This document shows positions 49,601-59,867 of a stretch of 64,000 bases of DNA, one piece after another (the stretch's first letter is position 1; every line of letters begins with the position of its first letter). The stretch comes from Rhypophila decipiens. Lineage: Eukaryota; Ascomycota; Sordariomycetes; Sordariales; Naviculisporaceae. The translations under genes were made by a program, and so were the position numbers. The stretch lies in assembly GCA_033297075.1 (NCBI GenBank), contig MU858050.1:372001-436000 (forward strand), read 5' to 3'. Under the pieces are notes generated by a model, which did not search any database, was not told the DNA's origin, and saw nothing but the letters and a program-made list of their open reading frames with translations.

Positions 49601-51735
49601 CTCGGCCCGGTTTCTTGTATGAAGGTGTAACGCAACCACCATTCAGGTCGTTTATTCAGAATACAGCAACGCTTGAGAGGGTCCCGGCCGACCTTCATGG
49701 TCAACTTCAGCTCAGGGGCCGGGATTTCACATGAAGTTGCTTTTTTGCTTGTTCTCGAACGTCAATCTTAAAGCAATGTGGAGAAAGAGAGGAAGAAACA
49801 ACGTTAAGATTTGAAGGCAATGGTTGCCTCGTTTTAGATACGAATCCCTGGATCGCCAATCATCCCGGTCACAATCTTCATGATCTTCTTGGTGCATCCA
49901 TTCCAAGATGGTCCGGCCCTTGATATCTCTCAGCTCGACAGGGGCGTGTCCAGGGGACGGGAATTCATGCCATGTACATGAACATCAACACCAACACAAC
50001 AGACAAGACGATAAACACGATCGTCGATGCAAGCCCGTTCGGGAATTAAGTTGAGTTTGCCTCATCGCATCTGCAACATCTGCATCCGTATGGAGCAGTC
50101 GATAAAAACCTTGATTCTGGCCTGTCCAGGCAGCAGCATACCAAAGGGCCATGCCATCCACAATTCCAGAAGTTTATATAAAACCCGGCGATGACGACGA
50201 CTTTTACACATTCACAGCTGAATCTGGAAGGTCGATATCTCGTCGTCAAAGTCTAATGTGCCTTGCTTTGTTTCATCACTGCATATGGTCCAATATCTCA
50301 TGCTCCTCTCGGTGATGGAACCTACCTGTAAGACTGGAACTGGATACATAGCACATAGCCGAACCTATCGAGCCTTCCATTCCTTATCTCCGGCCGTATG
50401 ATATACCCACCATCACATGGCATACCTATCATAGCATATCAGATCATTACTCCCGTCTTGGCCTTACAGTTTAAGGCCCGAGCCTGAGGGAACAAGCGGG
50501 CAGAAGGAGGACAAGGAAGAAGGAGGCCTCTCGGATATCGGCGGAAGACCGAGAACGGCAATGTGTTTACATAATGCCCTCCCTGATGGGTACGCGGAAG
50601 GACCTCCCGTCCTTCACTCCATTCTTGCCCAGTGGCAGGTAAGTAGTTGGTCAGTAGCGTGAACCTTCTCGGCAAGGAAGTGGATTCTTTTGTCCATGAT
50701 CTCGGTGAGACCTTGGAGGGAAAGATGGCTTCCATCCAGCAGGTAGAGATACAATGAATGGGACTTGTCCGTGGTGACCAAAGTACAGCAGTACAGGGGG
50801 GCAAAGAAAACCCCAGCCCGCCAAAAAAAAAATAGAGCTCAAAACACTCAAGGGATTCACATGCAGAGATCAATCAGTGTGCTTTGTTTGATGGTCGGGC
50901 CCAAGAAGCTGCGACTGTTATGGCGACAACAGCTAGAGATATATTTCACAGATAGGTACATGCCATCGATGCCCTTCAGGTCTCTGAGGCCTGCTGGCCT
51001 GACTCGGGCAAGCTCCCATCAGTATATGGTGCCTGCTTGACACATCCCGACCACCTAGGTACTCGGTATGCTATCGCAGAATAGGTAGGGTAACTCTATA
51101 GAACGACGAGAGGCTGTCCAGATGTTATGAATACACTGAGTTTACAATTCCTGTCCTTTTCTTTTTTTTAGCCCAAGATCCATTCACATCAAAGCTGGAT
51201 CGCTTGAGTTTGTTCCTTTGTGGTTCGAAGGCCATCTTCAAGACATATCTAGTTACAAAACAGCTCCATAACATGGCGTCCCCTCAATTACCACCGCCCT
51301 GAAATGATTCCTTGACAGGTAGATCAGCAACCATCGTAACCATCCACTCAATACATCAGCTGATCTGTCCCATCTCCCACATTATGAGAATGAGTAATAT
51401 CACGTTTCTCCCTCCTCCTTTCCCCCCCAATATGCGTACATGATCCTCCGAAGTAAGAGAAAACGGTCTAAAATGAAACAAGAAAAACACCAAGACCTCG
51501 AATAAAGACCAAAGTACCACCAGCTTGCAGCAGTCCCATCGAGGTACAGAACCGCACAAAGTGCGTATAAGGATAAAGGGAAGTCTTAAAACAAAGATGT
51601 GGAAACGTTGAACTCTCCTCTTATCCACAGAATAAGACTGAGATTGGACTGGATGAGGGGCCAAAAGTATCAAGGACAAAATACAAGCCGACAGCTGCCT
51701 GCTGGGTTTTGAGATGGCCGTTATCTCCAGCCTCT
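40691..51735. other. 11-kb gene-poor stretch
   Basis: No supported gene. Many short open frames on both strands, the longest about 154 codons (42533-42997 plus; 46531-46995 minus), have no domain, signal peptide or conserved motif that I recognise. TAGGTAGGTA/TACCTACCTA runs cluster here, for example near 45621, 45841, 46301, 47365, 47826 and 51053. Small genes, long non-coding RNAs or a large regulatory region cannot be excluded by eye. Confidence 0.4.
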
Positions 51736-51963
51736 TCAAACGGCAGGGTCTTCTTGGGTCGAGATAGCAGGTTCTGCTATAACCTTGTCCATTTGAGCAA
51801 GGGTACGTTTTGTCGCATCTTCTCCCTGTTCAGCGAGACCTGAAATTATCGCACCCTCGTCGTTTTCAACGGGATCAGGAAGCTTAGCATCATCCTCCGA
51901 ATATAGGAGAAGGGTCCCATGCTTCCCGTGGAGACAGCCTTGATAGATAGCTTGGAGATTATC

Positions 51964-52023
51964 GGGGTAAAACTTGAATCTGTCGGGGTACTTGTTGTTG
52001 GGGTAAAACTTGAATTTGTCGGG
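51964..52023 (-). repeat. 36-base in-frame tandem duplication inside the helicase pseudogene
   Basis: GGGGTAAAACTTGAAT begins at 51964 and again at 52000; the first 24 bases of the two copies differ at one base. The translation shows it as a repeated FKFYP(N/D)N. It lies C-terminal to motif VI, in a low-constraint region. Confidence 0.85.
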
Positions 52024-53138
52024 ACGATATAGTCCAGCCATTCCACTTGTCATCATGATGACTTCGGCCTGTCGGGCTCTGGTAAGCGCAACGCACAGGC
52101 GTTTTTGGTCATTCGAGAATGGGCTTGGTATGTCCTTCACCATGTCAATAAACACCACGTCGGCTTCAGCCCCTTGAGCAGTCCCAAGTGTTCTTGCCTC
52201 AACTCGTGAACGTTTGGTTGTATCAAACGTCTTGTCAAGAGCCGATCGATACTTCTGGAACGAATCGCCATAAAGTGAAAGGATCAAGATGGTCCCAGGC
52301 TTTGAGCAGTCCGTTTGCAAGAACATGGGATCGCCGAGAAGTTCGCGGACTCGAGACATGACCCAGTTGTGATTCGATGGATTCCAGAAGCGCTTGATCT
52401 ACTCTTCAGGCGGAGATCCATGGTCAACAACAACTCGAGGCACCGTTGATACTGGATAAGTTCCCTGGGAGGATGTTGTTGTGGTTCCTCGGAACTTCAG
52501 AAAGAAATCTCGGAGGTATGTGAGTGAAGCCGGAATGCAATCATCCTGTTGCTTGCTGGTCATACTTCCATCATAAAAGAGGTTAGACGGGAGTCTATGT
52601 AAACCACCAAGCGATCGGTGGTTTGTGAGTAGCCGGTGAGTTATAACATTGGTACGATCTACCCTCTCCAGAAGAGACAGATGCAACTGAGCACATTCTT
52701 TACCGCTATGTCCAACGTATGGACTTGTCTGGTGCCAATCTCCCACGAGGAACCACGCAAGAGGGGTAAAGAATGAAATAGCTATCAGGGTAGATAGCTC
52801 CCTCGCGTGTGCGGCCTCGTCGAAAAACACAAGATCCGGTTCAAACATCCCACCGAAATGACAGAATGCAGCAACAGGGGTGGTGGCGATAAAATCCGCT
52901 TTCTTCAAAACCTGCCGATAAATCTCTTCGATCAGCTCTCTGGATTCCTTGAACACCAGCCTATGCTGATCACTCCAGTCACGAGGTCTGATGTTGCCGA
53001 TGTCCAGGAAACGGCGGACTTTCTCAAACTCATCCAAATGGGCCCTGGTGCGAAAGAACTGACAGGCCGCCTCGTCGAGAGTTGGAACGCGGTATTCGTC
53101 GTCTGCAAACCCTTGCTGGCCGCGTCTGATCTCTTCCA

Positions 53139-53228
53139 CTGCTCTAGGAAGTCCCACCGAAAATCAGGTCGTGTAGGGTCGTTGGCTGAATCGTCATCCG
53201 ACTTATCCGCGTCCTGTTTTTGGCTCAC
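53139..53228 (-). other. Ambiguous 90-base interval in the helicase pseudogene
   Basis: Read as an intron it has donor GTGAGC, a CTGAT branch-like site and acceptor CTAGAGCAG, is exactly 90 bases, and leaves the frame unchanged. Read as coding with a +1 and a -1 change, it gives DPTRPDFRWDFLEQWKR, which looks like protein. In its own frame it holds stops. I cannot decide between a spliced intron and compensating frameshifts. Confidence 0.5.
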
Positions 53229-54296
53229 TCTCCATACCCTTCTTAATCTCCTTCGGCCACTTGAGCATTCTGATAACCTTCTTGTTCATGCCAAGATCCT
53301 TGTACAGACGCACCATTCTTGAAGCTGCGTCGTCCAAAGACTTGTTGACGTCCAAAAGGTAGAGAACTTTTGCGATGGAGTCTCCAGCCTGAGCTAGAGC
53401 AGCCACCGAGAGACACCATCTCGTTTTCCCACTACCTGCTACCCCAGGGAGAAGAAAAACTCCTTCGGGAATATTACCCAGTTTTCTGTAGGCATGACGT
53501 TGGTCGTCGTCAAGATCCCCATACATCTTAAGGAGCTTTGACTTGAGCTTTTCACAGGAAATCTTCTCAGAATCGACCATGAAAGGATATACCATGCTCA
53601 GGTCGGTAGCGGATTTCGGCTCACTGAGCAAGACGAGAAGCTCGAAGGCTCTTCTCTGGAAACAGGACGCCCCGCGTTGTATATGAGAGAGCGCCTTCGT
53701 TTCTGCGTTATATGTGGTATACGAGAGGTGCAATTGAATTCGTATGTTGACATGGTTAGGATCCCCGTGCCGAAGTTTGCTGTGATTGGGGTTTCCAGGA
53801 ATTTTCTTCAGGATTTCGACCCACTTCGGATCAATATCCAGGACCTTGAATTCGGGATATTTCTGAAAGTCGTTATGAACTGGGATATGATGTGGTGTTC
53901 TCTCTGTGTAAAACAAAGCAGACCACTCCGAGCCATGCTCAATTGCGAACTCGCACATGTCCTATATTTGGCAGAAGTTGGGCGATTGGGTCGTCACGGG
54001 TTATCTTAACTCTGAATAGAAAACCCAGGTTCTGGCCATCATCCGGAGGGGCGGCCATGACCCAAGGAGTCGAACTCGACGTCCGTGGCCTGCCTGTGAG
54101 CATCTGCAAACTCCTCGATGCTCTGAAATGTTTTCTTTATGTGTCGTTCAATCTTTTCACGAGAGATAAAGTGGTGATTTGTGGCATGGGAAGGTTTTTT
54201 GGATTGTGTAAGCCGGCCGGATCCGTTTTTCTTCTTCCCCCCTCGGCCCCCTCTGTCGCCGCCGCCGCGACCGCGACCTCGGCCTCTTGGTGGCAT

Positions 54297-55382
54297 CCCT
54301 ATAAGCTGGTTAGAAGAAGTCAAAAACACAATGTCGAAGAGTGAAAACTTACTTGCTGCTCGGTTTCCCTTCTGAGTTGCTCTGAAAGTCTCTGCTACAG
54401 GCGAATGTCGAGCCCTCGGTTCTTTTGGGTAGAGGAGAGATGTCCCACGATGAGTCGATTGGAGACCCGTGAGAGTAGACGTTCTTCCAGAGAGGTGAAA
54501 TAAGAAGGAAAATAGAATGCTGCGAAAGGCTACTCGTGAAAATAACCGAAAGGAATATTCCGGGAGTGTGGTAGACTCGTCGAAAGGGTGCTTGCTGGTG
54601 GTGAGGTGAAGACGTCGAGACTGACACGCTGCGAAAAAAAGAGAGCAGAGCAGCGCGTGTAATCTGTGCCGAGTGTTTAGGGCTTGAAAGTTTTGCGCGG
54701 AGGTTTCTAGGCAAATGTGTGTGCTTCGAGAGTGCGGGCTGAACGAAACGGAAGGAGCGTTACGAGAAGGAAGGTGCGATGCTGGGGTTGCCCTCAGCGA
54801 ACCGGTCAAACGCAACCGTACCTGCGCTCACCGGTTCTAGCGTCTTCGAAGAAAAGATAACCTGATAAGGGAAAACGTACAACCAAGCCAGACATTTATG
54901 TGAGCCAGCCGGTGTCCAGGAGAGAAGCGAGCGATGAACTGCAGAGTTGCCCTGTTGCCCAAATACCCGGCCATCTAACAGCCACCCGACTGACAGATGA
55001 AGATGGCCTCTCTTAGGAGTCTCCAACTTAGCTTCTGACACGGAATAAAACGTTATGTGCATTGCTAAACACCCAAGACTCGCTTTCCCTTATCTCCATG
55101 ACTACCCAATAAACCGGGCTGGAAAACGCTCCCTAATAATGAGCCGTTCACAAATGCAAGATACCTATGGAAACCTCGCTGATGACCACTCTTTAGCATA
55201 AAAAGGTATACTCAATCTCAATTCTAGAGTATTAAAAGAAAGCAGTTATTTTTCATCACTATATCATTACAAAACAGGGACGGTCTAGCATCAATGCACC
55301 CGTTCTATGACTTCCAGCCATTGATAACTCACCATCTAATCCAATCCAGGAAGAATGCGGACTTCATTATGAAGCGGTATCC
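54297..55382. other. Intergenic between helicase relic and EMC1
   Basis: Holds the former promoter and leader of the helicase and the 3' flank of EMC1. The open frame running upstream from the helicase start to 54815 has no protein character beyond the start at 54296. Nothing else recognised. Confidence 0.45.
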
Positions 55383-58382
55383 TCACATGGGAGCCTTCCA
55401 CCGCGCATCAATTTGCTTTCTCCTGACCTAAATGTGGTAAAACGTCACAGGTTAGCAAGCCCATCCAAGTCACGTCAAGAGAGAATAAAGGCAAACACTT
55501 ACCATGGGACCCAGAGCAACCACACCAGCAAAACAAGCCATCACCGTCCCGACCAGGGAAAGCTTATTGAAGCCTTTGCCAAGAATATCAAAAAGGAAAC
55601 TCGGCGCGACCCTTGTCCCGAACACATCGACACCAAAGGCAAACACCAGACTCGTGCTCTCCACCACCGCAGGAGAAGTAATGATCTTCTCAACACCCAG
55701 GACATCTCTCTCGTGTGTGACGATGCTCTTGGGATCAATTTCGATAACAGGGTGATACTTCATCAGCCCCTCCTCGACCTCCGCGGGTGTAGGGTCTCTT
55801 CCCACTGGACGTCTCGGCTCGAGGAACATCCTTGGGATTCCCACAATACCGTGCATCTCAGGAAGATAAGCCAGGACCTGTCGGGAGCTGATTCCCTGTC
55901 TGGTCTGCGAGACCTGGAGGGCCTTGATGGGCGAAGAGAGCACATACGTCTGGGAGATAACAGCCGGGAGAGCGGAAGTGCCACCGGCAGATGGCACGTC
56001 GAGAGGCTCGAGCGAGGAGAAGTTCTCGGCGTCTTCCAGCGGCCCGCGGTCATTTGCAACGTCACTTTCGTACAAGTCCGTAATAGCAATCTGGTAGCCC
56101 TTGATGGACTGGTCCGGGCTGCTTCGGAGCGTATTTTGCCCGAAGAACGAGACAACAAACCAATTCTCAGACATTGCCACCTCGATGGGCTTCCCAGCGT
56201 CGACACCCTCGTAGGTAGAGGATGTGAGGATCTGGCCAGAGACTGTGTCGAGAAGGTAGACAGTAAGAGTGGACTTGGACTCATCAATTGCCGCAAGAAC
56301 AAGCGTATTCGGGTTGAGATACTTGTAGCGGACGCTGCGATCGCCAAGAACGCGGCCGATGGAAGCTACCGGGTCATGGACAGGCCGAGTCGCAATGCTC
56401 GCGACCTTCTGGCCCTCAGGCAAGGCGAAGGTCCATGATACCACCTGCGATAGCTTGGATCCATCATCCACAAAAGTTATTCCCTTGAGCCCACCTTCAG
56501 ATCCCTGAGTGACGACAGTCTGGCCAGGGGTCCATGAGGACGGGACGTCGAGAACCTCGCCATTGGAGCCGATAGGAAGCAAGATTTGGCCTTGTTCTGT
56601 GCTAACAAGAGCTGTGCTCTGAGTCGAGACCTGGATTTCTGGTGCCTTGGACTCCACAATCTCACCAGTCAAAGTCTTGAAAGTCACGCTGTCTTTGTTC
56701 GAGCCAACCACTGTAGTCTCGCCTCCCGACTCATTGATCTGAATGCCCGTCACATTCCACTTGTCTCCACCGGCGATGTGGAAAACTCTATCAGCCCAGA
56801 GAATCCTACCATGATTTCCAATATCAAGTCCGTAAAGCATTCCGCGCCTGGTGGCAAGAATCGCTAGCTTGTGAAAGCCGAAGCTATCCCGAGCCGGCTT
56901 GCCATCTTTGGTAGAAGTCTCGGTCCCGAGAATGCTGTCCATAAGGCGCGAAGGGATGCTGCTAAGATAGGCAGGAAGATACTGGAGATCATGAATGTGG
57001 CGATTGACGCGGTGGATGTACGCCTCCAGGGGATTTTCGTGTGCCTCCTGCTCAAGTGTTTTGGCCAGATCCTCATTCTCGGGGATCTCTGCAAATGCAG
57101 CAGCAACGCCTCCACTCATGCCTTCGGGACGTGTCCACGCCAGCTCGCCATTGCGAACTAGAACCCAATTGTCTTTGTCTGTCACAACAGCAGCTCGAAT
57201 CGCGAAATTCTGACCAGAGCCCGATTTCTTCACAACATCAGAGACCGCATGTAGAGCAGCTTGGTTTAACTTGCCATCCTTCAGTGGCCACTGCCCAACA
57301 ATAGCAGAAGAAACTGACGAGACAAGGACAAGCTCGCCGTCGGTGATTCGGCTAAAGTAGACGTTTGCATTGTCCGAGCTCGTGGAGAAAGCGCTGGATT
57401 CTTCCAGATTGGGAAGATCATACGCCTTTGAGATTGCGTTCGTCTTCAGATCGGTATGATAGACCTGAGCAAAGTTGCCTGCAGCTGTCTTGATGTGAAC
57501 AAGGAAATGCGGCAAAGACTGAACGAGATGGGGCGCGTGGATCTCCACAGCAAGTGTATCCTCGGGTAGCGCAAACTCCTGACGGTTTCGGGTTCCCAGA
57601 ACACTGATGCGCAGCTTCTGGAGCGAATCGTCTGTCCAGGCAACAATAGGGGCTGCGGAATTGGCCCCAACAAACATAACGTCCTTCTCGCTGCGAACCT
57701 CACCCTTTGCACCAAGGACCCACTGGTCCAGCTCCTTCCCAGTGAGGGTATCAATGACCGTGACCTTGAGATTGTACGACCCCGAGCTTCCGCGCAGGCT
57801 GATGACAAATACCTTCTCGACGTTGGTGCTGACCTGAAGCGGGATATCCTTGGAGGCTTCCGTATATTTCCATACCTCGGCCCCATCATCGCCGCTTAAC
57901 CTTCTCAGCACCGTCGACCCATGTTCGTCAAATAACGCCAATACGTCTTTCCTGTTGTTTTCTGTCATCTCCATGATCTCAAGGTCCTTGACCTCCCCGT
58001 CGAAATCAACCCAAAACTTGTTCCGCCCATTTACTCCATCCCAAGCATGTACTGATTTCCCTAAAGCCCCTGTGACCCAGTTTTCGCCCTCCCCAGCGCG
58101 CAAAAATCCCCCACCATTCGTTAACGTTCCATTGAGCAGATGCCGCCATACCACCGCGCCGCTGGTTGGATTGACGGCGCCGAGCACGCCTATGTCACTG
58201 AGGGTATAGAGGAGGCTTGCGCGTTCTTCGCGCCTCGGCCGGTGGAAGAAGGTAGTTTCGGGTTGTGGTACGCCGAGAAGCTCGTAGTGGTAGTCTATGT
58301 GGCCGACTTCATCTTGGAAAACGGCGCGCACGGCGGACGGGAGGGCGAGGAGCAAGAAGGTCGACAGCTGTGGGGGGAGCAT
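55383..58382 (-). CDS. EMC1: ER membrane protein complex subunit 1 (EMC1)
   Basis: Two exons: 58382-55503 (960 codons) and 55427-55383, with a 75-base intron (donor GTAAGT, acceptor TTTAG) in phase 0. The last exon adds VRRKQIDARWKAPM, the conserved cytosolic end of EMC1. The total is 974 aa, the usual fungal length. The start MLPPQLSTFLLLALPSAVRA is a signal peptide, then VFQDEVGHIDYHYELLG begins the lumenal part. An N-terminal PQQ-like beta-propeller (to about 450) contains NPTSGAVVWRHLL and WKYTEAS repeats. A second propeller-like region follows, then the EMC1-specific C-terminal domain with AYLPEMHGIVGIPRMFLEPRRP. One transmembrane helix lies near residues 938-958. The EMC inserts tail-anchored and multi-pass membrane proteins into the ER membrane; EMC1 is its largest lumenal subunit. 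Frame, length and both ends agree with the family. Confidence 0.96.
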
Positions 58383-58989
58383 CGTGTCGGTTTGTGTCTG
58401 CCTCTTTTGGCTTTGGACCAGCCAGAAGGGCGTTAATTATCGATATGGTTGTTCCGTGGGTTTAACGTTGATGTCTCTCCATTCCTTTTGATGGGGTGGT
58501 GACGGTGCTCTTTAAGATCTGTGTGCAGTAACAAATTGCTGTTGCTTTTCAGCTAGACGCGGGAGCAACCACATCCCCAGGTCGTAGCTTCCGTTGAAGT
58601 GACGTTGAAACAAGCCCCCTGTCGGTATTGGTCTCCACACATGTGACGCCCGTGCGCTGTGACCTCAGAGTTCGTGGGCAAAATTGGGGGAGAAAGCACG
58701 GACGGGGAACCGTGAGGAAGGAAACCAGGCTGGAAAATGGCATGTTGAAATACGTAATGCCTCACTGATGAAGAAACACAACTGGGGAAATACTTTACAG
58801 GTTCTATAGAAAATTACTGTTTACCAAAGGGTAATCATAAAACTCCTCACTTTGTAACCCCGAGTTATATGACCTTTCCTCTCATATTATTTAGCCCAAG
58901 ATGACAATGAACAGCTTCTATATTTTCTACACATATGTGTACAATACGGTATTGATCTTATACTCTCTTTGGAGGTAAGTGGTGACTAA
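58383..58989. other. EMC1 promoter side of the divergent spacer
   Basis: Non-coding DNA between the EMC1 start and the MITE-like element. No gene supported; two short minus-strand open frames at 58549-58765 overlap each other and have no family resemblance. Confidence 0.45.
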
Positions 58990-59469
58990 GAGCCTGTTTG
59001 ATTTTCCAGTTCGGTAGGTTACGGTACAAGGCTACTTCCGCCAGTCAGGCGCAGTCCGAACGTACAGATTGCACGGATTTTCACTCTCGAATACACTGAT
59101 TGTACCACTGTTAAAACGTGCCTTAGTTCCACGCTTAACACGAAGTTACTCGTTTTGCGGATTTTAGACTTTTTATTTAGAGACCTCCATTTTAAGAAAA
59201 GTAGTTTTTAACCAATAAAAAGATCAGATTATACGTTAAAATGCCGGTAATTTTGAAGCCCGATTTTATGCCGGTAAATCGGTAATGCACGTTTAAAATT
59301 GTCAAAACATTTTGACTTTTAAAGAGGAGAGGAAGAAGGAATATACTTTTACCTACACTTCCTACACAGGGGGGGACCTCGTCTTTCTTATAGAAAGTCG
59401 CTCTAGTACTAACAATTATTTCGACTTTGGCTTACCGGAGCCTACCGAACTGGAAAATCAAACAGGCTC
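58990..59469. mobile_element. MITE-like non-autonomous DNA transposon (480 bases)
   Basis: The element is bounded by a perfect 29-base terminal inverted repeat: the left copy at 58990-59018, beginning GAGCCTGTTTGATTTTCCAG, and its exact reverse complement at 59441-59469, ending AAACAGGCTC. The interior is AT-rich, has no transposase and contains no long open frame of its own. Size, perfect inverted ends and lack of coding capacity fit a MITE. The left flank ends TAA (58987-58989) and the right flank begins CAA (59470-59472), so a three-base target duplication, as in PIF/Harbinger elements, is possible but imperfect. I found no second copy in the window. Superfamily is not settled. Confidence 0.85.
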
Positions 59470-59867
59470 CAATTTGAGCGATGCACAAACCCCGCTAGTG
59501 ATGTCCTCGGGACACGCTAAGTGGAACCGCCCGAGTGTGGGGTTTGGTGTTTACATTTGGGAAGCTCCAAGACGCGCCCGCGAAGTCGAAGAAACTCCAA
59601 GCATGCCCGGACTTCTTATCTCCATACCTATCTCTCTTCAACTTATTTCTAATCTTCTTTTTAAAGACATCCTCTTCAACTTATCAGTCTAAGTTTATAT
59701 TTCTTCCATCCTATATTTACCAGTCATATTAGAAACGCTCCTCCCGGCTAAACCTTAGTTCGGTGTCGCTTTCGAGCAACCAAGTTAGAAGCAAAACGCT
59801 GGCATGTTCTTGATTGAACCTGATACCTCGTACGCACTCACCAACTATTCAATACGCGCAGCTGACC
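59470..59867. other. Promoter and leader of the LRR gene
   Basis: The 398 bases between the MITE-like element and the LRR start. A pyrimidine- and Cys/Leu-type AT-rich stretch lies at about 59625-59720. The ATG context is GACCATGG. Confidence 0.4.

Larger units (their letters stand above)
51736..54296 (-). pseudogene. Broken SF1 (UPF1/NAM7-like) helicase gene
   Basis: Parts of one fungal DNA2/NAM7-type helicase lie in order on the minus strand. It begins at an ATG at 54296 with an RGG-rich basic tail (MPPRGRGRGRGGG), followed by a region up to FDSLG. The frame must change near 54050 to reach PPDDGQNLGFLFRVKI, and again near 53955 to reach CEFAIEHGSEW. Motif I GVAGSGKT is at 53445-53422. After an ambiguous 90-base interval (53228-53139) the frame continues with motif II DLVFFDEAAHA (52836-52807) and motif III GDWHQ (52743-52729). 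An in-frame TAG at 52401-52399 interrupts it. The same frame then resumes with FWNPSNHNWVMSRVREL, motif V AQGAEADVVFID (to 52144) and motif VI VALTRAR (52095-52072), ending at 51736. The known family is an RNA/DNA helicase with ATPase domains. One nonsense codon and two or more frame changes make a normal product unlikely. Sequencing errors could explain some lesions, but none sits in a homopolymer. Confidence 0.8.

Noticed and set aside
55413..56438. A 341-codon open frame on the plus strand
   Set aside because: It is antisense to EMC1, whose protein is clearly conserved; the frame is a by-product of EMC1 codon use.
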